A DNA stretch of 64,000 nucleotides from the NCBI GenBank assembly GCA_035426385.1, contig DAOLZQ010000009.1, positions 1 to 64,000 of the forward strand, written 5' to 3'. This document shows, one piece after another, positions 1 through 9,292 of the stretch. Position numbers and translations under genes: made by a program. The stretch is from Parvibacillus sp035426385 (GTDB lineage Bacteria; Bacteroidota; Bacteroidia; Chitinophagales; Saprospiraceae). A model generated the notes under the pieces. That model saw nothing but the letters and a program-made list of their open reading frames with translations, made no database searches and was not told the DNA's origin. Positions within the stretch are counted from its first letter, which is position 1, and each line of letters begins with the position of its first letter.

Positions 1-101
1 AAATGAGAACGCATTTTCCTATGGTTCTGCCACATTACCGATGTGATGGAATTGAAGTAGTTGATTTTATTTTGCTAGTTGATGTCTCTACTTAGCGCTA
101 T

Positions 102-743
102 TTATGAAGTAGGCGATTTCTTTGCTATCAAAATTGTATGTATTTCATTTTCTGTTTCTGTTCTCTTGTAGAACACTTTATATTCATGAATTATATCAAA
201 ATTATATTTTTTAAGAATGGCGGTTAGATAGTCAAGACTATAAAAGTAAAAATAGGTTCTATCTCCGCTACTACCAACTTGAAAACCTGATTTTTCCGGA
301 TCTCCTTCCACAAAACTGATATATAAAAGCCCTTGCTCTGTTAGTAGTTTGTAACAATCTGAAATGAGGGCTTCACTGTCTGTCTTAGATAGATATGGCA
401 GGCAAAAGCCACAAATAATTCCGTCAAATTTTGATTTCAGGTCGGAAATATGCCTGCAGTCCATTATCTCAAACCTTGCAGCCCGATTATTCTTACGAGC
501 AAGTTCAATCATATTCGGTGATATGTCAATCCCGAAAATATTGAAATCCGGCCGTTTATTTAAAAGGTACTTTGTTATATTTCCCGGGCCACATCCGATC
601 TCCAATAATGCTGCTTTTTCTTTGGACACTGAATTGCAAACTGTTTCATAGGTATCATCGTATAAGTCCAAGTCCATAAATTTTTCCTGATATAGTGAAG
701 CAACTTTGTTCCAAGTTTCAAGTGTTTCTTCATAATTATCCAT
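102..743 (-). CDS. class I SAM-dependent methyltransferase
   Basis: A 213-residue soluble protein with a Rossmann-type methyltransferase core. Motif I (LLEIGCGPGNIT) lies near residues 47-58, followed by the acidic strand-2 end GIDISPNMIELA and a motif II-like region DGIICGFCLPYLS. This order is typical of Methyltransf_11/25 proteins that use S-adenosylmethionine. The methyl acceptor cannot be deduced, and there is no signal peptide or membrane segment. It stands alone, with about 540 bases of apparently non-coding sequence upstream, so context does not help. A small-molecule methyltransferase is the most likely role. The fold assignment is secure; the substrate is unknown. Confidence 0.85.
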   Translation of the reverse strand: MDNYEETLETWNKVASLYQEKFMDLDLYDDTYETVCNSVSKEKAALLEIGCGPGNITKYLLNKRPDFNIFGIDISPNMIELARKNNRAARFEIMDCRHISDLKSKFDGIICGFCLPYLSKTDSEALISDCYKLLTEQGLLYISFVEGDPEKSGFQVGSSGDRTYFYFYSLDYLTAILKKYNFDIIHEYKVFYKRTETENEIHTILIAKKSPTS

Positions 744-1284
744 TGTTCGTATTTTAAATCTTGTTGTAATAATCTTGTGAAGGTGGCCTTGTAAAGCAAT
801 GATGTAAGCGAATGAGCAGTATCAGACTTTGCTCGTGAGACTAAGCCTATTGAACTCGCGCGACCACTGTGCTTATGACATACCGAGAGTGAAGGTCGAG
901 CTTATCCCATAATTATTGAAATTGAAAGTACCGCAACGAGAATACCTATTGTCAATATACGTGCTTGTTTTATCCTGCTTTAAACTCAAGAGAGAATATC
1001 ACAACAGTACATAAACGTTCCTTATCAACACTTTATCAACTTATTATTAAGTAGTTCGCTTCTATTGATTTTAGTCAGCCGCACTTCTTTTGATTTAAAA
1101 ATAGCAAGAATTATTAATTCTAGATAATAAAATGCATGATAATCTGAAGCTTCCCGGAAATGACTGGTATTTCCAGGAGCATGAGTGATTGTATGTGTAG
1201 TTGCAGTCAGACTCATAAAATTTCGGTCTAACTTCTAGCATAGTCAAGTGAGCCGATTCCATATTTAACCAAGTGCTAGATAGG
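744..1284. other. intergenic stretch without a supportable gene
   Basis: About 540 AT-rich bases between two minus-strand genes. Short open frames exist on the minus strand, but none shows a recognisable motif, a good ribosome-binding context or a conserved-looking composition. One 24-codon minus-strand frame near 900-985 would encode a single hydrophobic stretch, but it is closed by a stop immediately upstream. I see no convincing RNA gene or terminator. Confidence 0.5.
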
Positions 1285-2403
1285 TTAGGGAAGAGTGAAC
1301 TTATCTTTACCATCGGTCAACCATTCTAGGGAGAGCCGCACAAATACATTTTCCGAGTAGTCATCCTTTTCAAAAAATAGACCGATATCACCATTTGCAA
1401 GGATGCTCAGTGAAGAATAAGCAGAACCACCACTATAAATTGTCTTCCCCTTTGTCCAGTTCTTTCCTTCATCATAGCTCACTCTTATGGTCATATTAGT
1501 TCGCCCGTCCTTCGAGCTTGCATTAGAAAATAAAAGCCTGTTCTTATCAGCGCCCTCTTTTATAGACGTATATCGAACAATACTCGCATTGCAACCAGGA
1601 TCGATAAGTGAGGAGTCTGGATGTGTGATCCAACTCTTGCCCTCATCTGTGGAAGTATGAATATATCTATGTCCAGTGCCATTGACTCGACTATTTATCA
1701 TCCAGGTGCCATCTATCAATTCGACTAGCTTAGATTCATCGCCCGGTGTGATGCGACAATCGATCAAATACCAAGTGGCACCATGGTCATCGCTGCCAAA
1801 AAGGTGTAACCCATTTTTTAAATTGACCATAGTGTGTAATAGCTTCCCACTACTGGTTTGAATTCCACGGCCAGAAGTGATAAACTTGAAATCGGTATGC
1901 CACTCCGGTTTTGAAATTTGGGAAGTTATGTCTTCGGGCGTGCTCCATGAATGTCCATTGTCAATGCTCTTGAGTACTTTGAATGAATAGACGTCCTGTG
2001 CACTGTGTAAGTCCATAAAATTAAAGAACATAAAAATGATACCAGTCTCCCTGTCGAGGATCATTGAAGGATCAGAAGCGGATTGGCCTGGCGGATAGTC
2101 GACCACAGTTTCGATTTCCGACCAGGAGGCGCCATTATCCACACTCCTACGCATGACTATATTGATGTCGTCATTCCATTTTAAGTCGCCACAGGAGGGA
2201 ACTCTCTCGTCAATTGCGGCAATCAAATCTCCATTTGGAGCTGTAATGAGCGCAGGGATTCTGTAACAGGATACTCCGGGCTTCATATTTGCACTAAATA
2301 GAGTATTAAAGATGAGGGTGTTGTTTTTGATAGAGGAAGTTTCATTCTGTGAATAGACTACGATAGTTATCGCTGAAAAGAGTATTAATAATATTGTCTT
2401 CAT
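1285..2403 (-). CDS. secreted exo-alpha-sialidase (BNR/Asp-box, GH33-like)
   Basis: A 372-residue protein with a cleavable signal peptide (MKTILLILFSAITIVVYSQ). The mature N-terminus carries YRIPALI, the sialidase FRIP motif that supplies one arginine of the carboxylate-binding triad. Five Asp-boxes follow (SVDNGASW, SIDNGHSW, SDDHGATW, STDEGKSW, SYDEGKNW), the hallmark of the six-bladed sialidase propeller. It would hydrolyse terminal sialic acids from glycans in the periplasm or outside the cell. Length fits a single-domain bacterial sialidase, and no T9SS tail is present. It sits near a T9SS repeat protein and a heparinase-like lyase, so a glycan-scavenging role is plausible. No sialic-acid catabolic genes are in the window. 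Confidence 0.88.
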   Translation of the reverse strand: MKTILLILFSAITIVVYSQNETSSIKNNTLIFNTLFSANMKPGVSCYRIPALITAPNGDLIAAIDERVPSCGDLKWNDDINIVMRRSVDNGASWSEIETVVDYPPGQSASDPSMILDRETGIIFMFFNFMDLHSAQDVYSFKVLKSIDNGHSWSTPEDITSQISKPEWHTDFKFITSGRGIQTSSGKLLHTMVNLKNGLHLFGSDDHGATWYLIDCRITPGDESKLVELIDGTWMINSRVNGTGHRYIHTSTDEGKSWITHPDSSLIDPGCNASIVRYTSIKEGADKNRLLFSNASSKDGRTNMTIRVSYDEGKNWTKGKTIYSGGSAYSSLSILANGDIGLFFEKDDYSENVFVRLSLEWLTDGKDKFTLP

Positions 2404-2611
2404 TGTGTTACTAGTCGGTTATAATGGAGATATCGGACAGAATTTAATAATGTCGAGATATTCAATTCTTCAATCCGTAATCGTTGCTAAATTATTAGGT
2501 ACTATTTTATTCTGGTTTTAACCATGGCAATACTGCTGCGCAATATTCAGCAAATCCTTCAATATTCTTTTTTACTTCAATATTTTCTTTTTGTGCGGTT
2601 GCCTTTCATTC

Positions 2612-2842
2612 TTAATTCAAATTGCAATTTGAATAGTTATGATCTTTAGAATCGCCATATAGTATGGATAGATCCAATGATTTCATTAAGGTAGTAAATT
2701 CGGATTCTGTAGGTAGTCTAAACTTTCTGCTCTGTCCATATACAATGCTATATAACTATTCACAGTATTTCAAGGTGCCTCTATATGGGATATTTACAAC
2801 CGGAAATTGATCATATACAGGAAGATTAGGATACTGGTTTTT
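2612..2842 (-). pseudogene. decayed formylglycine-generating-enzyme (SUMF1)-like fragment
   Basis: Translating the minus strand gives, in one frame, YPNLPVYDQFPVVNIPY, then KYCE followed by a TAG stop (2756-2758), then RKFRLPTESEF, ending at TAA 2612-2614. The pattern FPVVN(V/I)S(Y/W)..A..YCEWL...G..(K/F)RLPTEAEW is the family signature of SUMF1/FGE-sulfatase domains, which include the gliding/T9SS lipoproteins GldJ and GldK. The internal stop falls exactly where the conserved Trp of CEW belongs (TGG to TAG). A TAA at 2843-2845 closes the frame upstream, and further upstream the same frame is broken again. No start codon or complete domain remains, so this is a relic. Confidence 0.68.
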
Positions 2843-3282
2843 TTAGTGTAGGAGCTCATATTTCATATTGAATGGATAATGTCTCAAATCAACTCATATA
2901 ACTTCATTTAGCTATAAAAATAGCAAAAAATATTTCAATCAATTTCATTAGAATCGGGACAAAGCTGCTTTTGGGATTATTGAGACTTCTAAATTTATAA
3001 AAAGATTGCTCAGTGCGGGCTTTTATCAGGCGAATTCAAAGGCTTGAGCAAGCAAGAGGTAGTATTGAATTGAATTTTTTCTTAAAGAAAATGATACTTA
3101 GTTGATGACCTATTGAAGAGTAGTTCGATATAATCGGTATGGACTCTCTTTTTGGGTTTTTAATCATTTTATTTCCTTAAAAAGGGGAAATTTTAAACAA
3201 AAAAAATTAAACCTGATAAATGAGGCTGTTCTTAGACAACTAATTGATTAAGATAAATTATATTTCACAAAAAGTACACGTC

Positions 3283-5304
3283 ATGAAAAACATTATCCTC
3301 GTTTTCATTGCCTTCCTATTTTTGACTCCCGCAGTGAAGGCACAGTGGAGTGGAGATCCCTCAGTAGCTGACACTAGGGTAATTGTCCACTCCGCACAAC
3401 AGAATAAACCGCACATCGTTTCCGATGGCAGTGGTGGCGCTATCGTATTCTGGATTGATGATAGGAGCTCGGGTGATAATATTTATTACAACAGACTAAG
3501 CAGTGAGGGCGTGACAGTCTGGGCATCTGCTACTGAGGGTGTGAACTTAACTAATAATAGTGATTACAATGACATCAATCAGGTCATCAGTGATGATGAA
3601 GGAGGTGCATTTATCCTCTGGGATAATGGAGGCCAAATATGGGTACAGCACATCAACAATATGGGCGCAAAAGTATGGCCATTTAACCTACTCATAGGTG
3701 ATGGTGAGGATGGTTTTTTGTGTAGTGATGGCAATGGCGGTATTATTTTTACCTGGTCTTCTTATATTGGAAATGATGAGTATCAGACTTATGGACAGTT
3801 GATTTCCAGTGAAGGCTTTACCCAATGGTATGCACCGGGGTATGATGGAATCCCGGTGATTGCATCTGCAGGCTCACGTAGACCGATGGGTGTAACTACT
3901 GATGGCAATGGCGGCGCGATTATTGTCATGGTGGATGGCCGAAATAATACCTTTGACGAAGAGACAGGGCTGAATAGCAATCTGGATATATTTGCACAGA
4001 AGATAGATCAATATGGAAGTACCATTTGGGGCTTAGGCGGAATGCCGGTTTGTCTGGCCTTGGGCAATCAGCCGAGGTATGGAGACCAACCCAGTTATAC
4101 CGATTATGAGTGTTACAGCCAGGGGCAACAGCATCCGTGCGTTATCTCTGATGGCGCAGGTGGTGCGATAATAGCCTGGGAAGATTACAGGGATGATCTG
4201 AATAATGGGAATACAGAGTATAATAATAATGGGGACATTTATGCTCAGCGCATCAATGGGAGTGGCATAGCTCAGTGGGATTCTGATGGCAATGAGATCT
4301 GTAGCGCGTTCGGAGACCAATACTCGGCCAGTCTAATGCCTGATGGAAATGGTGGTGCGGTGGTGGCTTGGATAGATAAGAGGTACGGAGGCGCAAATGT
4401 CTATGCTCAAAAAATTACTTCTTATGGAGATACGCAGTGGAGTCCGGATGGCATCTCCGCTTCCAATGAGATTTATGATCCCTATTATACTATGGTGCCG
4501 GATGCCTCAAATACGTCAATGCTGATATCCTGGGCGACACTAGATAATTTTGGTTATGAAATCAGAACCCAAAAAATTGAAGTGGATGGTGGCTCGTTAG
4601 CTTGGGGAACGGAGGGTGTTTTAGTTTGCAGTGTAGGTGATGGCCAAACCGAACCAGTTATTGCGCCTGTAGGGACCAGCGGCGCGATCGTTGCGTGGAC
4701 CGATGAGCGAAACAGTGGCACGACTAATCTGGATATTTATGCCGGCCTTGTCATTGATGGCGTGCTGCCGATTTCACTAATTTCATTCGACGCTCAATTG
4801 AAAAATGAGGATGTTTTAATTCGATGGTCCACCTCTTCAGAACAAACTACTTCAAATTTTGAATTAGAACGCAGCATGGACGGCCATACTTTTTCAAAAA
4901 TAGGCACTGTCCGAGCTTCAGGCACTAGCACCTCGGCTCAGAACTACACATTTACCGATTTGAATCCAGAAAATGGAATTAATTTCTATCGTCTCAAAAT
5001 AGTGGATGCAGATGCACAATTTTCTTACAGTAGAATAGCCAAAGTAACCGTATTGAGTAGTAGTACCTTATCGGTATTTTCAAATCCGGCTAAAGATGTA
5101 TTATACCTCCAACGTAGTGGCGGAAATGAAAATGGCCTGATTCAGATCTTTGATCTCTCAGGCAAAATGGTTAAAGAGCAACCAATTGTATTTAATGGAA
5201 ATTCGAAGGTTGCTGTGGACATCAGCCATTTGGCAAAGGGTGTATTTAGCCTCACCTTTATAAACGATGGAAAGGCAGAACAGCTAAAGTTTGTCAGGCA
5301 ATGA
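3283..5304 (+). CDS. secreted repeat protein with T9SS C-terminal sorting domain
   Basis: The ATG at 3283 begins a clear signal peptide (MKNIILVFIAFLFLTPAVKA), so the upstream in-frame TTG at 3244 is not used; the protein is about 673 residues. The body holds repeated units of about 60-90 residues built on (S/D)DG.GG(A)I..W.D.R followed by (I/V)YAQ(K/R)I...G...W. This resembles a beta-propeller-like extracellular array. Near residue 505 a fibronectin-III-like segment begins (LISFDAQLKNEDVLIRWST), common just before T9SS tails. The last ~75 residues (SNPAKDVLYL ... IFDLSGKMV ... GVFSLTF ... LKFVRQ) are a type A T9SS sorting domain. It is exported across the outer membrane and surface-attached or released; its ligand is unknown. 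Confidence 0.85.
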   Translation: MKNIILVFIAFLFLTPAVKAQWSGDPSVADTRVIVHSAQQNKPHIVSDGSGGAIVFWIDDRSSGDNIYYNRLSSEGVTVWASATEGVNLTNNSDYNDINQVISDDEGGAFILWDNGGQIWVQHINNMGAKVWPFNLLIGDGEDGFLCSDGNGGIIFTWSSYIGNDEYQTYGQLISSEGFTQWYAPGYDGIPVIASAGSRRPMGVTTDGNGGAIIVMVDGRNNTFDEETGLNSNLDIFAQKIDQYGSTIWGLGGMPVCLALGNQPRYGDQPSYTDYECYSQGQQHPCVISDGAGGAIIAWEDYRDDLNNGNTEYNNNGDIYAQRINGSGIAQWDSDGNEICSAFGDQYSASLMPDGNGGAVVAWIDKRYGGANVYAQKITSYGDTQWSPDGISASNEIYDPYYTMVPDASNTSMLISWATLDNFGYEIRTQKIEVDGGSLAWGTEGVLVCSVGDGQTEPVIAPVGTSGAIVAWTDERNSGTTNLDIYAGLVIDGVLPISLISFDAQLKNEDVLIRWSTSSEQTTSNFELERSMDGHTFSKIGTVRASGTSTSAQNYTFTDLNPENGINFYRLKIVDADAQFSYSRIAKVTVLSSSTLSVFSNPAKDVLYLQRSGGNENGLIQIFDLSGKMVKEQPIVFNGNSKVAVDISHLAKGVFSLTFINDGKAEQLKFVRQ

Positions 5305-5443
5305 GATTAAAACCACGCACTACGACATGGTCAAAAGGTTAATGCATTTGTACCAAAAATGAGAATCTCATTTAAAAGTCATTAATTTTAAATTAACAAT
5401 TGGGACTAGGTTTTTGACTTTAAAATGCGTTTAGCCCCAAGTG

Positions 5444-7990
5444 TTATTGTTTTACAAATTTTGCAGAATATTTTTTACCATTTTGTATTAAAAGAATGTG
5501 GTAGGGTCCGGGAGTTAATCCTGAGATATTTAATTTGATTTGATTTGAATTTCTCATAATAAGCTTACCACTAATATCATAAATTTCGGTTATAAAAGGA
5601 GAAGCGGATGAAGGAAATAAAATATTTACTTCTAAATGAGTGGGATTGGGAAAGACAGTTAGTATCGTCGGTGTATTAAATTCATTTACACTGACCCTAT
5701 TCAAAACTATTTCTATTGTATGTGTGCCCGATTTAAGGTCTACTGCTGATCTCAAGATTCCATTCGCATCGGTAGAGACAGTAATAATTAGCTCGCCATC
5801 GACCCTGATATTATAAGTGCCGGCACTCAAATCGGCGGCAAATATTCCAATATTTCTGCTTCCTGAGACATTGTAGAATACATGGTAAGTCTTACCGGTA
5901 TCGGCATCGTTGGAAAAGTAGTACAAGGTATCGTTCCAATCAGCACCTACCGAAATCCGATTTTGCATGGCAAGACCTCCGGCTATAGCCCTGTGGGTGG
6001 AATCACTGATGTCGATGGTGTGTAGGAACACGACAGTATCGGTAACTACAGTAGGTCTTACTTCTATTCTCCATGTGCCGGGAGTGTAAAAATTAGAATC
6101 GGGAATTACTTCAGGCGGATAGTTGACGCCATTTACCCAATACTCATAGCCGGCGCCACCGATTGACGTAATTGTAGAGCTATCCGGCAACAAGGTCTTT
6201 ATGGCTACACTACCATTCCCATTAGTAGCCCTACAACTATTTCCGTCGTAGGTGTCAATATGTCCCGGGACGGAGGAGGTTACAATGGTACCACCGATGT
6301 GGGGTTTATTTTTAAAATGTGCGATCCAACTGATATCTCGCTGATTGCTCTGAGTATTATTAAGATGCACATGGTCCAAGACGATAACCTTTCCGGGCTT
6401 GATATAGAGTAATCTCCTCCTGAAGAAGTCGAGTTTGGCGGGATCATATGAAAGCTGTGCATCGGCAATATTATATTCATAATTATTGCCTGAGGCAAAT
6501 TGTACCCACTTCCCACGCTGATTTTCCGGGAGAAATATGTCATCATAATTCTGAAGCGGTTCGGAGCGAATTTGTCCACCATCATTCGACACCTCCATAC
6601 CTCTTGTTTCAGTGGAATCAAAAACGCAAATGCTGTTGTGTGCGATAGTTCTTTCATAATAATTGCGATAATGTGAGCCACCATATGTATCGTAATATCC
6701 GGCGTCAATGATCAGAGGGGCATTTTTAAATAGGGTAAAAGAGTTGTTGTCCCGATGTTCGTGCGCCGCTCTTTTACTTGGAGAATTAAAAAATGTAACC
6801 ATAGTAGCCGAGCTATCCCAGGAAGAGCGACTTACTGACAAACCGACTTTGTCCGACCACCAATCCAGTGGCAAATCGGGCCGGGTAACTAATGGCATTG
6901 TAAAATCCTTGTACAGCAACTTTTGGAACTTGGGTAAAGTCCACGTCATAAATCGATCCGCTGACCAGTACTGAACTAACCATAAGCTCCTTGGATCATT
7001 GTACCTCCGCGCGTGCAGATACAGAACTCTATCTGCAAACAGATCGGTCTGTCCGTCACCTAAATGGAGCGACTTATTGTCTGGTTGCATAAAATAGATA
7101 TATTGATTGATACTGTTTTGTATCCATGGTAGATCGGTATAGAAATTCTTATCTGTTCCGATACGCATATTTTCAAATAATTGAAATTGATCCACCAGCG
7201 ACCACATGGCGTAAGCCGCTCCCCAGTTCCACCCGCCATCATCATCCCGGTAATAACTCCAGCATGGAATAAACCCATTTATATGTTTGTCATAGACGGT
7301 TTCATACCACTGCCGGACGGTATCTCTCTGTTCAGGAGTCAACCCGGAGGCCTCAAACAGAGTTAATGCATTCTGATTACAATAGATGTTATTCCAGGTA
7401 TTGTGACTGGAGACGTAACTATTTCCCGCACCAGATAGAATATACGTATTCATAAACTCTCGGGTCACTCGAAATAAGCTTTGAGCAAGACTATCCCGCA
7501 AGCCTGCAGGGAAATTATCATAGCACTGGTCCAATAGTACATCATTTTCTGATATGTGTCTCAACAGGTCTTCTTTATCATACCAATCCATATCGGAAAA
7601 ATCAATAGTATCAATAAGGCCTATCACCTGCCGTGCGATAAATCGGCACCGCTTGACCGCAATGGGATCATCGGTCATTTTATAAAAGAAGACAGTAAGT
7701 AGGGATTGATTGACTGCGTATTGGGAGGACCAATCCCAGGTCCATAAGGTAGAGTCTGAACCAACTAAATATAACTGAGGATCGGTAATCCACCCATTTT
7801 CATAAGCATACAACACGTCATCGTAGGTTTGCTTAGCTTCACCCGGTACAGAAATTAGAGCCTGTAATTCAGTAAAGCGGGTGGACTCCACCCAAATTCT
7901 AGGGCGAGTATTATGTATGGTGGGATATTGAGCAAATAAAGAGCCCATACTCATCAGTATAATTAAAGCAAGAATTGCACTTTTCATCAT
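5444..7990 (-). CDS. heparinase II/III-like polysaccharide lyase with T9SS tail
   Basis: An 848-residue protein starting with tandem ATGs and a signal peptide ending ...MGSLFAQ. The N-terminal ~330 residues are helical and Trp/Tyr-rich, consistent with the alpha/alpha toroid of heparinase II-type lyases, and include SSHNTWNN. The central segment AAHEHRDNNSFTLF ... DAGYYDTYGG ... YYERTIAHNSICV matches the Hepar_II_III beta-sandwich domain. These enzymes cleave uronate-containing glycans (heparin, alginate, chondroitin-like) by beta-elimination. The C-terminus (LTVFPNPTHLEVNI ... IYDISGKLIM ... KYSAKFVKQ) is a T9SS type A sorting signal. It is convergent with the repeat protein at 3283-5304. 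The exact PL family and substrate are uncertain. Confidence 0.82.
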   Translation of the reverse strand: MMKSAILALIILMSMGSLFAQYPTIHNTRPRIWVESTRFTELQALISVPGEAKQTYDDVLYAYENGWITDPQLYLVGSDSTLWTWDWSSQYAVNQSLLTVFFYKMTDDPIAVKRCRFIARQVIGLIDTIDFSDMDWYDKEDLLRHISENDVLLDQCYDNFPAGLRDSLAQSLFRVTREFMNTYILSGAGNSYVSSHNTWNNIYCNQNALTLFEASGLTPEQRDTVRQWYETVYDKHINGFIPCWSYYRDDDGGWNWGAAYAMWSLVDQFQLFENMRIGTDKNFYTDLPWIQNSINQYIYFMQPDNKSLHLGDGQTDLFADRVLYLHARRYNDPRSLWLVQYWSADRFMTWTLPKFQKLLYKDFTMPLVTRPDLPLDWWSDKVGLSVSRSSWDSSATMVTFFNSPSKRAAHEHRDNNSFTLFKNAPLIIDAGYYDTYGGSHYRNYYERTIAHNSICVFDSTETRGMEVSNDGGQIRSEPLQNYDDIFLPENQRGKWVQFASGNNYEYNIADAQLSYDPAKLDFFRRRLLYIKPGKVIVLDHVHLNNTQSNQRDISWIAHFKNKPHIGGTIVTSSVPGHIDTYDGNSCRATNGNGSVAIKTLLPDSSTITSIGGAGYEYWVNGVNYPPEVIPDSNFYTPGTWRIEVRPTVVTDTVVFLHTIDISDSTHRAIAGGLAMQNRISVGADWNDTLYYFSNDADTGKTYHVFYNVSGSRNIGIFAADLSAGTYNIRVDGELIITVSTDANGILRSAVDLKSGTHTIEIVLNRVSVNEFNTPTILTVFPNPTHLEVNILFPSSASPFITEIYDISGKLIMRNSNQIKLNISGLTPGPYHILLIQNGKKYSAKFVKQ

Positions 7991-8125
7991 AATGGTGATT
8001 AATTTAAAAACTTAGGGGCTTTGCTCATGGCTTTGACCCGGGTGAAGGTAGGGAACACGTAGCACAAATGGCTGATTTTCTTTAACTGTTATACAAAATA
8101 TTTTACTTCAAGGGCATGATTATCT

Positions 8126-8509
8126 TTATTTCTTAAAGACATACAGCGCATAGGGTAAAATGAATAGAAGAAGCAGAAAAAGGGGCCAAATGTGACCTTC
8201 GAGTATATTATAATTCTGGAAAAGATATTCCCAGGATTTTTTAGTCAGGCGGCCTAAAGAAAACTCAAACAAAACCGTAAGTACCACCCACATGAAGCCG
8301 AGTAAAATGGCTTGCTTACCGCTTTAAATAGTAAGATAGGGATAGACAAAGACGATATAAATGCAGCAAAGGAGCATCAGAGTAAGGGTAGAAAGTTGAT
8401 TAGCTTTTAATTCAGTCAGATATTTAATTAAGACCAACTCCCGCAGTGCTGCATTCGCAAACGCGAGTACAATCATAGGTATCCAAAATAGAAAATATTT
8501 AGTGAACAT
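8126..8509 (-). pseudogene. small multi-pass membrane protein split by an in-frame TAA
   Basis: The ATG at 8509 opens a 61-codon frame (MFTKYFLFWIPMIVLAF...) that stops at TAA 8324-8326. The same frame continues without a shift for 65 more codons (SGKQAILLGFMWVVLTVLFE ... SWEYLFQNYNILEGHIWPLF...) to TAA 8126-8128. Together this makes a 126-residue, four-helix protein of a conserved bacterial membrane family that has WVVLTVLFEF and SWxxLxxxYN...GxxWPL in its second half. The stop probably replaced a CAA Gln codon by a C-to-T transition. Its start overlaps the stop of the DedA remnant upstream. A sequencing error or readthrough is possible, but the neighbouring decay makes a real nonsense mutation more likely. 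Confidence 0.72.
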
Positions 8510-8615
8510 ATTTAGGCAGTTTATTGACTAGATCGCCGGGCAGAAAAAAACCAATGAAGATGCCCGTCTCAATAAACAAAATCAAAAGCACCATATACAT
8601 GCCCTCATTGTGCAT
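8499..8615 (-). pseudogene. truncated DedA/VTT-family membrane protein remnant
   Basis: The minus-strand frame reads PNWIMHNEGMYMVLLIL followed by LFIETGIFIGFFLPGD, then LVNKLPKYVH and a stop. The segment WIM..GG.Y...L.FIETG.F.GFFLPGD is the N-terminal membrane-entry signature of DedA (SNARE-associated/VTT) proteins, which are usually about 200 residues. Everything after PGD is missing, and the frame ends 38 codons after the only ATG. The true N-terminus is also lost, since a TAG closes the frame upstream. This is an internal-deletion relic abutting another broken membrane gene. Confidence 0.68.
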
Positions 8616-8740
8616 AATCCAATTAGGAATAAAAAGAGGAGCGGGCTGTGTACAACCCACCCTCCATTTTTCCTATTACTAATATTAGATTCCTTTCTTC
8701 TGAATTTAAACAATACTCTTTATTGAGTACTGCAGGTAGC

Positions 8741-9262
8741 TTAAGCTTGCTTTATGAATTGAACGTTTATCACGAGCCGTACCTTGTCAGAAACAACAAT
8801 ACTACCCGTCTCTGTAACTGCATCCCAGGTGAGATTGTAATCTTTTCGATTGATATCACCGCTGATTTCAAACCCAGCTTTTGTTTGCCCATAGGGGTCC
8901 ACTGCCACACCATGTAATTCCGCCTCCAGTGTAATTTCCTTTGTGATATCTCTGATGGTTAGATCTCCAATCAGTTGGTTGCCCTTAAAAGATTTCGAAG
9001 TAAATTTCAATTCCGGAAATTCGGCAGCATTGAAAAAATCATCTGATTGTAAATGCGCATCACGGTCTTTGTTTTTGGTACTTATGGAGGCAGTTTTGGC
9101 TCTAAATTCTATGTGCGCATCTTCAAAGTTATCACCATCTGTCTGTGCAGTGGCTTGAAAATCTTCAAAATAGCCCGTTACCGTTGAAATCATCATGTGT
9201 CTTACCTTGAAGGCAATTTCTGAGTGCGTACTGTCAATTAACCAATTTGTGTTCTTATTCAT
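8741..9262 (-). CDS. YceI-family lipid-binding-like protein
   Basis: A 173-residue protein matching the YceI lipocalin-like fold. The start W.ID..HS.I.F.VRHMM.S.V.G.F..F is the family signature, followed by SI.TKN..RD.HL.SDDFF....FP.L.F.S. The family binds polyisoprenoids or other amphiphiles. There is no signal peptide, so this member should be cytoplasmic. It is the last intact gene of a minus-strand series AraC - pirin - DoxX - YceI; the DoxX stop lies 30 bases upstream, and the set probably forms one transcript. Such sets are common in Bacteroidota and Proteobacteria and are linked to redox or aromatic stress. The precise ligand is unknown. Confidence 0.88.
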   Translation of the reverse strand: MNKNTNWLIDSTHSEIAFKVRHMMISTVTGYFEDFQATAQTDGDNFEDAHIEFRAKTASISTKNKDRDAHLQSDDFFNAAEFPELKFTSKSFKGNQLIGDLTIRDITKEITLEAELHGVAVDPYGQTKAGFEISGDINRKDYNLTWDAVTETGSIVVSDKVRLVINVQFIKQA

Positions 9263-9292
9263 TTTTATTGTTTTTATTTTTAATAATATTTA

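Noticed and set aside
3..95. Plus-strand frame at the left edge (ATG at 3, stop at 93-95)
   Set aside because: 30 codons without a recognised motif; could be chance in AT-rich sequence.
1025..1313. Two overlapping minus-strand frames of 63 and 72 codons
   Set aside because: Composition and motifs are not protein-like and no relation to known families was seen; one overlaps the sialidase end.
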